Below are positions 10,111-18,294 of a DNA stretch of 64,000 nucleotides, piece by piece; within the stretch, counting starts at the first letter, position 1; every line of letters begins with the position of its first letter. The stretch covers positions 92,775 through 156,774 of the forward strand of contig NZ_QGTM01000006.1 of the NCBI RefSeq assembly GCF_003182195.1. Reading direction: 5' to 3'. The position numbers were made by a program, and so were the translations under genes. The DNA comes from Halomonas sp. A11-A. GTDB lineage: Bacteria > Pseudomonadota > Gammaproteobacteria > Pseudomonadales > Halomonadaceae. A model generated the notes under the pieces. That model was given only the letters and a program-made list of their open reading frames with translations. It was not told the DNA's origin and searched no databases.

Positions 10111-10277
10111 GGTGACTCTCTGAGGCGGGTAGGGGGCTATCGCCATTTTAGGACCCATGCGCTTCGGGCATTCGCGGAAATGGGTATGGAAGAGAGGGCT
10201 GTTTGGGGCTTTGGGGTGACGGCAGGCTGGCTATTCTCCATCGTCAACCCATTCCCCCTAGCCGAGGATGCGCCGGG

Positions 10278-10691
10278 ATGATCGACCAGCTCGAGGCCGC
10301 CTTTCACTACCACCAGCAGGCGCTGGGCCTGCGCCAGCAGCGCCACAAGGTGCTGGCCAGCAATATCGCCAACGCCGATACGCCCGGCTACAAGGCGCGG
10401 GACCTGGACTTTGCCAGCGAGCTGAAGAAGGCCGTCGGCAAGGGCGGGGCCAGCGGCCAGGGGCTCAGCCTTGCGCGCACCTCGGAGCGGCACATTGCCG
10501 GCCAGGGGGCGTCGAGCGCCCAGTCCGGACTGCTCTACCGGGTGCCGGACCAGCCGAGCCTGGACGGCAATACCGTGGACATGGATCGCGAGCGCACCGC
10601 CTTTGCCGATAACTCGGTGCGCTACCAGGCGGGCCTGACCATCCTCAACCGCCGCATCCAGGGCCTCAAGAACGCGATGCAGCCCGAGTAA
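10278..10691 (+). CDS. flgB: flagellar proximal rod protein FlgB
   Basis: 137 residues starting MIDQLEAAFHYHQQALGLR. The rod signature LASNIANADTPGYKARDLDF is present, as are NTVDMDRERTAFADNSVRYQ and a C-terminal helix (LTILNRRIQGLKNAM). FlgB forms part of the proximal rod that attaches to the MS ring and FliE. It is the first gene of flgBCDEFGHIJ. The frame is open from 10203, but the family starts at the 10278 ATG. Confidence 0.95.
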   Translation: MIDQLEAAFHYHQQALGLRQQRHKVLASNIANADTPGYKARDLDFASELKKAVGKGGASGQGLSLARTSERHIAGQGASSAQSGLLYRVPDQPSLDGNTVDMDRERTAFADNSVRYQAGLTILNRRIQGLKNAMQPE

Positions 10692-10720
10692 GGGCGGCCT
10701 GACTAAAAAGGAGCACCTCG

Positions 10721-11128
10721 ATGTCGATGTTTTCCGTGTTCGATATAGCCGGCTCGGCCATGAGCGCCCAGTCCCAGCGCATGAACGTGACGGCCAGCAA
10801 CCTGGCCAACGCCGACAGCGTCGCGGGCCCGGATGGCGAGGCCTACCGCGCCAAGCAGGTGCTCTTCGAGAGCCGGGCCAGCCAGGCTCATGGCATCGGC
10901 GGCGTCGGCGTGCGCCAGGTGGTGGAAGACCCCTCGCCCATGCGCCTGGAGTACCGCCCGGACCACCCGCTGGCCAACGAGGAGGGCTACGTGACCATGC
11001 CCAACGTCGAGCCGGTGCATGAGATGGTCAACATGATCTCCGCCTCGCGCTCCTACCAGGCCAACATCGAGGTGATGAACACCAGCAAGCAGATGATGCT
11101 CAAGACCCTGACGCTGGGGGAGGGCTGA
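10721..11128 (+). CDS. flgC: flagellar proximal rod protein FlgC
   Basis: 135 residues. It starts [20 protein letters not shown], carries [20 protein letters not shown] (the rod-family NLAN motif) and ends with [20 protein letters not shown], the C-terminal D0 helix. It forms the proximal rod with FlgB and FlgF. AAAGGAG precedes the ATG, and flgD starts four bases after the stop. Confidence 0.96.
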   Translation: MSMFSVFDIAGSAMSAQSQRMNVTASNLANADSVAGPDGEAYRAKQVLFESRASQAHGIGGVGVRQVVEDPSPMRLEYRPDHPLANEEGYVTMPNVEPVHEMVNMISASRSYQANIEVMNTSKQMMLKTLTLGEG

Positions 11129-11132
11129 TCCG

Positions 11133-11825
11133 ATGACGAGCCCGATCGGTAGCAATGTGCTGAGCAGCGTCAACGCCGGCGGTGCGCCCGGCATGGACAG
11201 CCGCCAGTCCGATGAGCTGCGCAACAACTTCATGACGCTGCTGATTACGCAGCTTCAGAATCAGGACCCGCTCAACCCGCTGGAGAATAACGAGCTGACC
11301 TCCCAGCTGGCGCAGATCAACACCGTCAGCGGCATCGAGCAGCTCAACAAGACCATGGAGGGAATCACCTCCCAGATCACCGCGGGGCAGACCATGCAGG
11401 CCGCCGCCCTGATCGGCCAGGGGGTGCTGGTGCCGGGGGATCGGGTGCTGCTGGATCGCGATGCCGAGGGCAATGTGCACACCACCCCCTTCGGCTTCGA
11501 TCTGGCGAGCTCCGCCGAGAGCGTCAAGGTCACCATCGTGGGTGGCGATGGCCAGGTGATCAATCGCTACGACCTGGGGGCGATAGGCGCTGGGGTCGAC
11601 TCCTTCACCTGGGACGGCAAGACCAGCCAGGGCGAGACCGCCGTGCCGGGTGCCTATCGTGTGCGCATCGAGGCGTCCAGCAACGACAGGCCCGTCGCCG
11701 TGGAGGCGCTCAACTATGCGGTAGTGGGGGGCGTTACGCCGCCCGATGACAAGGGCGGGGTGCGCCTCGATCTAGGGGCCGTCTACGGCCAGGTGACCCT
11801 GAACCAGGTCCGCCAGATTCTCTGA
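11133..11825 (+). CDS. flgD: flagellar hook cap / assembly protein FlgD
   Basis: 230 residues. The N-terminal half carries the FlgD signature NNFMTLLITQLQNQDPLNPL and NELTSQLAQINTVSGIEQLN. The C-terminal half is a TTLP/FnIII-like pair of beta domains (VTIVGGDGQVINRYDLGAI, FTWDGKTSQGE-VPGAYRV). FlgD caps the growing hook and is replaced by FlgK. It is tightly linked to flgC and followed by two tandem 17-bp repeats before flgE. Confidence 0.94.
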   Translation: MTSPIGSNVLSSVNAGGAPGMDSRQSDELRNNFMTLLITQLQNQDPLNPLENNELTSQLAQINTVSGIEQLNKTMEGITSQITAGQTMQAAALIGQGVLVPGDRVLLDRDAEGNVHTTPFGFDLASSAESVKVTIVGGDGQVINRYDLGAIGAGVDSFTWDGKTSQGETAVPGAYRVRIEASSNDRPVAVEALNYAVVGGVTPPDDKGGVRLDLGAVYGQVTLNQVRQIL

Positions 11826-11859
11826 CTCTCGACTGATTTGCGCGGGCCGCTTGGCGGCC

Positions 11860-11893
11860 AGGCCACGAACGCCACTAGGCCATGAACGTCACT
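11860..11893 (+). repeat. two tandem 17-bp repeats before flgE
   Basis: AGGCCACGAACGCCACT then AGGCCATGAACGTCACT (two mismatches), followed by the start of a third unit, AGGC. They lie in the flgD-flgE gap just upstream of the flgE ribosome-binding site (AAAGGAA). Confidence 0.75.
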
Positions 11894-11910
11894 AGGCAAA
11901 GGAACACGAC

Positions 11911-13485
11911 ATGAGCTTCTCTCAAGCACTCTCCGGCCTCAACGCCCAGCAGCAGAAACTGGGCGTGCTGGGCAACAACATCGCCAACTCCCAGACCGTG
12001 GGCTTCAAGAGCTCCGGCGTGCAGTTCGCCGATGTCTTCGCCAACTCCCAAGTTGGGCTTGGTACTCGAGTCTCGGCGGTGCTGCAGAACTTCAGCGAGG
12101 GCAACATCGAGTCCACCAACCGCAACCTCGACCTGGCGATCAGCGGCACCGGCTTCTATCGCTTCGAGCAGGGCGGCGAGGTGGTCTACTCCCGCAATGG
12201 CCAGCTCTCCCTGACCACCGATGGCTTGCTGCAGAATGCCCAGGGCGCCAACCTGATGGGCTACGGCCTGAATGCCCAGGGTCAGGTGCAGGTCGGCGGC
12301 CAGCCCCAGGTGCTGCAGGTGAACGCCGAGGATATGCCGGCCAGCGCTACCACCAACGTGGCCACGACGTTCAACCTGGACTCACGCATGGGGGCGGACG
12401 GGGGGCGAAGCATTGCGGAAGTGATCAACAGTACGACCGGTGCTTCCGAAGAGATCGCCTACCACTACTCCAACAATTTCACCGTCTATGACTCTCTCGG
12501 TAACCCGGTAAATGCCACCGTCTACTACGAGAAGGTGGGCGCCCCCGGGAACCAGAACGTCTGGCAGGCGAAGGTGGCCGCCGATGGCGAGTACTCCCAG
12601 GAGAATGACTTCCTGATGGAGTTCAACGCCAACGGCACCCTGATTGGACTGCGCGATCTGACCGATGAGTATCGTAACGCCATTCCCGCCCTGGAAGCTC
12701 GCGAGTCGGAGCTGGCAGCCGCAGAGCGTCAACTCGAGGTAGCCGAGGAAACACTGGTAAGCGCCGAAGCCACCTTCGCTAATGCTGAAGCTGAGCGGCA
12801 AGCACTTGAGGATAGTGGACTGGCGGCAGGTGACTCTGAATACGATGATGCAGTGGCCGCACGCGATGCCGCTGCACTGGCCCGTGACAATGCGAAGGCC
12901 TTGCGTGATGCTGCTCAGACTGACCGCGATACCGCCATGGGGAATCGTGACGATGCCGAGGCGGTGCTAGTCGCAGCCTATAACGGACTGCCTGCTGGCC
13001 AGCAGAAGGCCATGACCTTTGACGTGGACAGTGGCGCGGAGGAGCTGACCTTCAACTTTAACCCCGCTGGCTCCACCCAGTTCGGCAACACCTCCACCAC
13101 GAACTCGCTGACCCAGAACGGTTTCACGTCCGGCACCCTGGTGGGCATCACCATCGAGGATGATGGCACCATCATGCGCAACTACTCCAACGAACAGTCG
13201 CGCCCGTCGGGGCAGATCGCGCTGGCTAACTTCCGCAATCCGGAGGGGCTGAACCCGGTAGGCGACAACGTCTGGGCCGCGACCCAGGCGTCCGGCCAGG
13301 AGCTGGTGGGTGCCCCGGGTACCGGCCAGCTGGGGCTGATTGTCTCCGGCGCCATCGAAACCTCCAACGTGGATATGGCCCGCGAGCTTGTCGACATGAT
13401 CGTCGCCCAGCGCGCCTATCAAGCCAACTCCCAGACCATCAAGACCCAGGACGAGCTCCTGCAGACCGCCATCAACCTGCGCTAA
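11911..13485 (+). CDS. flgE: flagellar hook protein FlgE with an internal helical insertion
   Basis: 524 residues, compared with about 400-450 in many gammaproteobacteria. The ends are canonical: MSFSQALSGLNAQQQKLGVL, GNNIANSQTVGFKSSGVQFA, SGTGFYRF, and a C-terminus of NVDMARELVDMIVAQRAYQ and IKTQDELLQTAINLR. Residues ~252-366 are a foreign-looking, Ala/Glu/Asp-rich segment (ALEARESELAAAERQLEVAE, AVAARDAAALARDNAKALRD) predicted to form a long coiled coil. It sits where hook proteins have their variable outer domain, so it probably projects from the hook surface. Ends and context make the FlgE call certain; the role of the insert is unknown. Confidence 0.95.
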   Translation: MSFSQALSGLNAQQQKLGVLGNNIANSQTVGFKSSGVQFADVFANSQVGLGTRVSAVLQNFSEGNIESTNRNLDLAISGTGFYRFEQGGEVVYSRNGQLSLTTDGLLQNAQGANLMGYGLNAQGQVQVGGQPQVLQVNAEDMPASATTNVATTFNLDSRMGADGGRSIAEVINSTTGASEEIAYHYSNNFTVYDSLGNPVNATVYYEKVGAPGNQNVWQAKVAADGEYSQENDFLMEFNANGTLIGLRDLTDEYRNAIPALEARESELAAAERQLEVAEETLVSAEATFANAEAERQALEDSGLAAGDSEYDDAVAARDAAALARDNAKALRDAAQTDRDTAMGNRDDAEAVLVAAYNGLPAGQQKAMTFDVDSGAEELTFNFNPAGSTQFGNTSTTNSLTQNGFTSGTLVGITIEDDGTIMRNYSNEQSRPSGQIALANFRNPEGLNPVGDNVWAATQASGQELVGAPGTGQLGLIVSGAIETSNVDMARELVDMIVAQRAYQANSQTIKTQDELLQTAINLR

Positions 13486-13505
13486 GCGCCGCCGGAGCCT
13501 GACCG

Positions 13506-14264
13506 ATGGATCGCATCCTCTACACCGCCATGAGCGGCGCCAAGCAGACCATGGACCGCCAGGCCGTGGTCAGCCACAACCTGGCCAACGTCGATACCGC
13601 CGGCTTCCGCAGCCAGCTCCACGCCATGCGGGCGGTGCCGGTGCAGGGGGAGGCCGCTCACGCCACCCGCACCTCGGTGGCCGCCAGCACCCCGGGCAGC
13701 GACTTCAGCCCGGGCCCGATGGCCACCACCGGCCGTGAGCTGGACGTGGCGGTGCAGGGGCAGGGCTGGATCGCCGTGCAGGCCCCGGACGGCGGCGAGG
13801 CCTACACCCGCCGCGGCGACCTCCAGGTTGATGGCGACGGCGTGCTGATGATCACCGGCAAGCCGGTGATCGGTGAGGGCGGGCCGATCATCGTGCCGCT
13901 TGGCTCCCAGCTCTCCGTAGGTGCCGATGGCACCTTGAGTGCCATCGGCGAAGGCCAGGGCCCCGAAGCCCTGGTCGACGTCGGCAGAATCAAGCTCGTC
14001 ACCCCGGGCGCGACTGGCCTCGTGCGCGGCGAGGATGGGCTCTTCCGCCCCGGCCCCAATGCCGAGGGCGAGATCGCCGCGCTGCCCCAGGATGAGGATG
14101 TGCGCGTGGTGAGCGGCGTGCTGGAGGGCAGCAACGTCAGCGCCATCGACGCCATGGTGTCGATGATCAACGTCGCCCGCCACTACGAGATGCAGATGAA
14201 GGTTATCAGCACCGCCGACGAGAACGCACAGCGGGCCAATGGCCTGCTTTCTTTACAGGGCTGA
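13506..14264 (+). CDS. flgF: flagellar proximal rod protein FlgF
   Basis: 252 residues. It opens MDRILYTAMSGAKQTMDRQA, then VVSHNLANVDTAGFRSQLHA, a middle LDVAVQGQGWIAVQ-PDG-E-YTRRGDL block and a C-terminal SNVSAIDAMVSMINVARHYE. FlgF is the proximal rod subunit next to FlgG. It follows flgE by 20 bases; three degenerate ~20-bp repeats separate it from flgG. Confidence 0.95.
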   Translation: MDRILYTAMSGAKQTMDRQAVVSHNLANVDTAGFRSQLHAMRAVPVQGEAAHATRTSVAASTPGSDFSPGPMATTGRELDVAVQGQGWIAVQAPDGGEAYTRRGDLQVDGDGVLMITGKPVIGEGGPIIVPLGSQLSVGADGTLSAIGEGQGPEALVDVGRIKLVTPGATGLVRGEDGLFRPGPNAEGEIAALPQDEDVRVVSGVLEGSNVSAIDAMVSMINVARHYEMQMKVISTADENAQRANGLLSLQG

Positions 14265-14315
14265 GGGCTCTCCTTGCAGGGCTAATGGCTCTCTTCAGGG
14301 CTTAAGGCTCAAGGA
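14257..14315 (+). repeat. three degenerate ~20-bp tandem repeats between flgF and flgG
   Basis: The units begin CAGGGCTGAGGGCTCTCC, CAGGGCTAATGGCTCTC and CAGGGCTTAAGGCTCAAGG. The first overlaps the flgF stop codon; the last supplies the AAGG before flgG. Confidence 0.65.
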
Positions 14316-14323
14316 TAACGATC

Positions 14324-15106
14324 ATGATCAAGTCACTCTGGACCGCCAAGACCGGCCTGGAATCCCAGCAGGTCAAGCTGGACGTCATCTCCAACAACCT
14401 GGCCAACGTCAGCACCAACGGCTTCAAGCGCAGCCGTGCGGTGTTCGAAGACCTGCTCTACCAGAACCTGCGCCAGCCTGGCGCCCAGAACGACGTGCAG
14501 AACCGCCTGCCCTCCGGCATGCAGGTCGGTACCGGCGTACGTCCGGTGGCCACCGAGCGCCTGCACACCCAGGGCGGGCTTGAGAACACCGGCAACTCCC
14601 GGGACCTCGCCATTAACGGCAACGGCTTCTTCCAAGTGCTGATGCCCGACGGCACCACCGCCTACACCCGCGACGGCAGCTTCCAGCTCGACGAGAACGG
14701 CCAGATGGTTACCGCCAACGGCTATCCGCTGGAGCCGGCCATCATCATCCCCGACAACGCCCTGTCGATCTCCATCGGCGAGGACGGCATCGTCTCGGTG
14801 CGCCAGCCCGGGGTGACCCAGTCCCTGGAGGTGGGCCAGATCAGCATCTCCACCTTCGTCAACGCCACGGGCCTTGAGAGCATCGGCGGCAACCTCTACC
14901 TGGAGACCACCTCCTCCGGCCCGCGCAACGAGACCATGCCGGGCATGAACGGCGCCGGGCGTCTCTTCCAGGGCTATGTGGAGACCTCCAACGTCAACGT
15001 GGTGGAGGAGATGGTGAACATGATCCAGACCCAGCGCGCCTACGAGATCAACAGCAAGGCGGTGCAGACCAGCGACGAGATGCTGGCCCGCCTGAGCCAG
15101 CTGTAA
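14324..15106 (+). CDS. flgG: flagellar distal rod protein FlgG
   Basis: 260 residues, the usual length. It has [55 protein letters not shown] (the FlgG-specific loop), [20 protein letters not shown] and a C-terminal [20 protein letters not shown]. It forms the distal rod that crosses the peptidoglycan and outer-membrane rings. Confidence 0.97.
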   Translation: MIKSLWTAKTGLESQQVKLDVISNNLANVSTNGFKRSRAVFEDLLYQNLRQPGAQNDVQNRLPSGMQVGTGVRPVATERLHTQGGLENTGNSRDLAINGNGFFQVLMPDGTTAYTRDGSFQLDENGQMVTANGYPLEPAIIIPDNALSISIGEDGIVSVRQPGVTQSLEVGQISISTFVNATGLESIGGNLYLETTSSGPRNETMPGMNGAGRLFQGYVETSNVNVVEEMVNMIQTQRAYEINSKAVQTSDEMLARLSQL

Positions 15107-15120
15107 CCGGTCGTGAACGG

Positions 15121-15831
15121 GTGAGCGAGATGATGAAGATGGCTTCGAGCGTGCGCCGTGGGGCGATGCTGATGGTGGCATTGGCCCTGCTGACGATGGC
15201 GGGCTGTGCCCAGGTGCCGCGGGCCTCGGTGGTGGGGGAGCAGGAGCAGATCAATATCACGCCGCCGCCCCCGCCCATGGCCAACGGCTCCATCTATCAG
15301 GCGCATCGTGGCTCCCAGCCGCTGTTCGAGGATCGCCGGCCGCGCATGGTGGGGGACATCCTCACCATCGTGCTGGATGAACAGGTCAGCGCCAGCAAGA
15401 ACTCCCAGTCGAACATGAGCCGCAACGGCTCGGCGGGGCTCGATCTGTCGGCGCTGCCCGATGTGCTGGAGCGCCTGGCTGAGCAAGGCATCGATCTGTC
15501 CGGCACTCTGGGTGGCAACAGCAGCTTCAATGGCGGCGGCGGCTCCCAGGCCAGCAACAGCATGACCGGCACCATCACCGTCTCGGTGCTGGAGGTGATG
15601 CACAACGGCAACCTGCGGGTGCGCGGCGAGAAGCAGATCGGCATCAACCAGGGGGTCGAGTTCATCCGCTTCTCCGGGGTCATCAACCCGCACACCATCA
15701 GCGGTCAGAATACCGTGCCCTCCACCTCCGTCGCCGATGCGCGCATCGAGTATGTGGGTAACGGCTATATCAGCGAGGCACAGCACATGGGCTGGCTGCA
15801 GCGCTTCTTCCTCAATATTTCGCCGTTCTAG
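15121..15831 (+). CDS. flgH: flagellar L-ring lipoprotein FlgH
   Basis: 236 residues with a lipoprotein signal peptide; the lipobox LTMAGC puts the acylated Cys at residue ~24. The body has the FlgH blocks [43 protein letters not shown] and [37 protein letters not shown]. It forms the outer-membrane bushing. The annotated start is GTG 15121; an ATG at 15130 or 15133 would also give a normal signal peptide. Confidence 0.95.
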   Translation: MSEMMKMASSVRRGAMLMVALALLTMAGCAQVPRASVVGEQEQINITPPPPPMANGSIYQAHRGSQPLFEDRRPRMVGDILTIVLDEQVSASKNSQSNMSRNGSAGLDLSALPDVLERLAEQGIDLSGTLGGNSSFNGGGGSQASNSMTGTITVSVLEVMHNGNLRVRGEKQIGINQGVEFIRFSGVINPHTISGQNTVPSTSVADARIEYVGNGYISEAQHMGWLQRFFLNISPF

Positions 15832-15839
15832 GGGGCAGT

Positions 15840-16985
15840 ATGCAGGCTGTCGTTGCCACAACCCCGTCTTCACGCCGACCTTCGCGCTGGTTCGTCAGGC
15901 TGCTGCTGGTGTCGCTGGCCTGCCTCGTGGCCCTGCCTGCCCAGGCCGAGCGCATTCGCGAGCTGGCAAGCTTTGCCGGCGTGCGCGACAACGTGCTGGT
16001 GGGCTATGGCCTGGTCGTCGGACTGGACGGCACCGGCGATCAGACCATGCAGGCGCCCTTCACCGGCCAGAGCCTGACCAACATGCTCTCGCAGCTCGGC
16101 ATCACCGTGCCCCCCGGCACCAACATGCAGCTGCGCAACGTGGCAGCGGTGATGATCACCGCCGATCTCCCCCCGTTCGCGAGGCCCGGTCAGCGCATCG
16201 ACATCAACGTCTCCTCGGTGGGCAACGCGCGCAGCCTGCGCGGGGGCACCCTGCTGATGACGCCGCTCAAGGGCGCCGACGGGGAGACCTACGCCATCGC
16301 CCAGGGCAACCTGCTGGTGGCCGGTGCCGGTGCCGAGGGCGGCGGCAGCTCGGTGCAGGTGAACCAGCTGGCCAGCGGCCGCATCGCCGGTGGTGCCATG
16401 GTGGAGCGTGAGGTGCCGCTGGATCTCGCCGCCAACGGTGGGCTGCTGGAACTCGAGCTCAAGCAGGCCGACTTCGGCACCGCCCAGCGCGTGGTCAACG
16501 CCATCAACCAGGAGTTCGGACGCCCGGTGGCCTCGGCCCGCAACGGCCGGGTGATCGCCCTGGATGGCCCGATGACGGAGAACTCCCGGGTCAACTTCAT
16601 GGCCCAGGTGGAGAACATCCGCGTGACCCCCACCGAGGCGCCGGCGAAGGTGGTGCTCAACTCGCGCACCGGCTCGGTGGTGATGAACAGCGCCGTGACC
16701 CTGCGCCGTGCGGCGGTGGCCCACGGTAACCTCTCGATCGTGATCGACACCCGCTTCGGGGTGAGCCAGCCCGCCCCGTTTGGCCAGGGCGAGACCGTGG
16801 TGGTCCCCGATACCGATATCTCGATGTATGAGCAGGATGCCTATCTGCGTGTGGTGGAAGGCGCTGATCTGGTCGATGTGGTCAACGCGCTCAACGCGCT
16901 GGGCGCCACGCCCCAGGACCTGATGGCAATCCTCGAAGCGCTGAAGGCCGCAGGCTCCCTGCGCGCCGACCTGGAGATCCTCTGA
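15840..16985 (+). CDS. flgI: flagellar P-ring protein FlgI
   Basis: 381 residues with a Sec signal peptide (WFVRLLLVSLACLVALPAQA). Family landmarks are ERIRELASFAGVRDNVLVGY, GLVVGLDGTGDQTMQAPFTG, LSQLGITVPPGTNMQLRNVA, ADLPPFARPGQRIDINVSSV and the C-terminal LVDVVNALNALGATPQDLMA. It assembles with FlgA help into the peptidoglycan-level ring. The stop codon overlaps the flgJ ATG (TGATG). Confidence 0.97.
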   Translation: MQAVVATTPSSRRPSRWFVRLLLVSLACLVALPAQAERIRELASFAGVRDNVLVGYGLVVGLDGTGDQTMQAPFTGQSLTNMLSQLGITVPPGTNMQLRNVAAVMITADLPPFARPGQRIDINVSSVGNARSLRGGTLLMTPLKGADGETYAIAQGNLLVAGAGAEGGGSSVQVNQLASGRIAGGAMVEREVPLDLAANGGLLELELKQADFGTAQRVVNAINQEFGRPVASARNGRVIALDGPMTENSRVNFMAQVENIRVTPTEAPAKVVLNSRTGSVVMNSAVTLRRAAVAHGNLSIVIDTRFGVSQPAPFGQGETVVVPDTDISMYEQDAYLRVVEGADLVDVVNALNALGATPQDLMAILEALKAAGSLRADLEIL

Positions 16986-18208
16986 TGAGCGTGCAGGACA
17001 CCGGCAGCCAGTTCGCCCTGGACATGCAGGGACTGAACCGATTGAAGCACACCGCCCGCCAGGACCCGAGCCATGGGGTGCGCGGCGCCGCCGAGCAGTT
17101 CGAGGCGCTCTTCATCCAGATGATGCTCAAGAGCATGCGCGACACCATCCCCCAGAGCGGGCTGATGGAGAGCCAGGCCACCGACCTTTACCAGTCGATG
17201 CTCGACCAGCAGTGGTCCCAGGTGATGGCCTCTCGCGGCATCGGCCTGGCCGACAAGCTGGTGGCCCAGCTGGAACGCGGCGGGATGGTGCCCGGGCAGG
17301 AGCAGCGCGGCAGCGCAGTGGATGAGCTGATCGCCGGCATTCCCCGCGGGGCGCCGCGGCCGCTTAAGGATGCGCTGCTGGACGAAGAGGCTGACAGCGA
17401 GACGCCGCCGGCTGCGGTTCCGGGAACGCCAGGTGAGCCCAGCACGCCCAGCGCCAAGGCCGCCGAGTCGGCCCCCGCCAGCTTTATGGAGGCCCTCGAG
17501 GCCTCGCCCGCCGGCTTTATGGGCGAGCTGGCCGCCCAGCCGCTGGCGGCGGCACCGTCCTCTCGTGAGCCGCAGGCCCGCGACGTTCAATCCCGAGTCG
17601 CCGATGGCGCAAGGCCGAAGGGCTCACTGCCGGGGGCTCCGGCAGAGAGCCAGGCTCCCTCCCGCAGCGACAGTGGCTCGGTGCCATCCCATGTGCAGGC
17701 CTTCGTGGACAAGCTGGAGGGGCCGGCCCGCGCCGCCAGTCGTCAGACCGGCGTGCCGGCGGAGCTGATACTCGCCCAGGCGGCGCTGGAGACCGGCTGG
17801 GGGCGCCATGAGATCGCCACCGCCGATGGCCGCAACAGCCATAACCTCTTCGGCATCAAGGCGGGCAGCCGCTGGCAGGGGCCCACCACCGAGGTGGTGA
17901 CCCACGAGTACCTGAACGGCCAGCGCACCCGGATGACCGATACCTTCCGGGTCTATGGCTCCTTCGAGGAGTCATTCACCGACTATGCGCGCCTGATCAG
18001 CGACAACCCCCGCTATGCCGGGGTGCTCAGCGCGGGCAGCGCCGAGCAGGCCGCCCAGGCGCTGCAGGCGGGGGGCTATGCCACCGACCCGGCCTATGCC
18101 GACAAGCTGATCGCGGTGATGGGTACCCTGAACGGGGCGGCTGGCACCAGCATGCTGGCCAGCCGCGGTGCGCCCGCATCGGATTCGCTGGTGTTCCTGC
18201 GCTACTGA
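16985..18208 (+). CDS. flgJ: flagellar rod cap / peptidoglycan hydrolase FlgJ
   Basis: 407 residues, a dual-domain FlgJ. The N-terminal rod-cap domain (~20-100) has AEQFEALFIQMMLKSMRDTI and LYQSMLDQQWSQVMASR-G. A long variable linker (~110-230) follows, then a C-terminal GH73 N-acetylglucosaminidase domain (~235-395): VPAELILAQAALETGWGRHE, with its catalytic Glu, NSHNLFGIKAG-WQG, YGSFEESFTDYARLI and NPRYAGV. It makes the hole for the rod. It ends the flgB-J run; a sigma28-type promoter follows for flgKL. Confidence 0.95.
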   Translation: MSVQDTGSQFALDMQGLNRLKHTARQDPSHGVRGAAEQFEALFIQMMLKSMRDTIPQSGLMESQATDLYQSMLDQQWSQVMASRGIGLADKLVAQLERGGMVPGQEQRGSAVDELIAGIPRGAPRPLKDALLDEEADSETPPAAVPGTPGEPSTPSAKAAESAPASFMEALEASPAGFMGELAAQPLAAAPSSREPQARDVQSRVADGARPKGSLPGAPAESQAPSRSDSGSVPSHVQAFVDKLEGPARAASRQTGVPAELILAQAALETGWGRHEIATADGRNSHNLFGIKAGSRWQGPTTEVVTHEYLNGQRTRMTDTFRVYGSFEESFTDYARLISDNPRYAGVLSAGSAEQAAQALQAGGYATDPAYADKLIAVMGTLNGAAGTSMLASRGAPASDSLVFLRY

Positions 18209-18237
18209 GCGGTCGCCTGGCAAGGGGCGCCGGCTCC

Positions 18238-18264
18238 TAAAGAAAAATCTGCCGCGGCCGATAG
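18238..18264 (+). promoter_or_regulatory. sigma28-type promoter of flgKL
   Basis: TAAA, 15 bases (GAAAAATCTGCCGCG), GCCGATAG, 31 bases before the flgK ATG. One mismatch to TAAA-N15-GCCGATAA. Confidence 0.82.
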
Positions 18265-18294
18265 CCAGAGCGACGGCCCAAGGATCTTTTGACC

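Noticed and set aside
12382..12801. Open minus-strand frame opposite flgE
   Set aside because: Shadow frame; FlgE ends and motifs are continuous on the plus strand.
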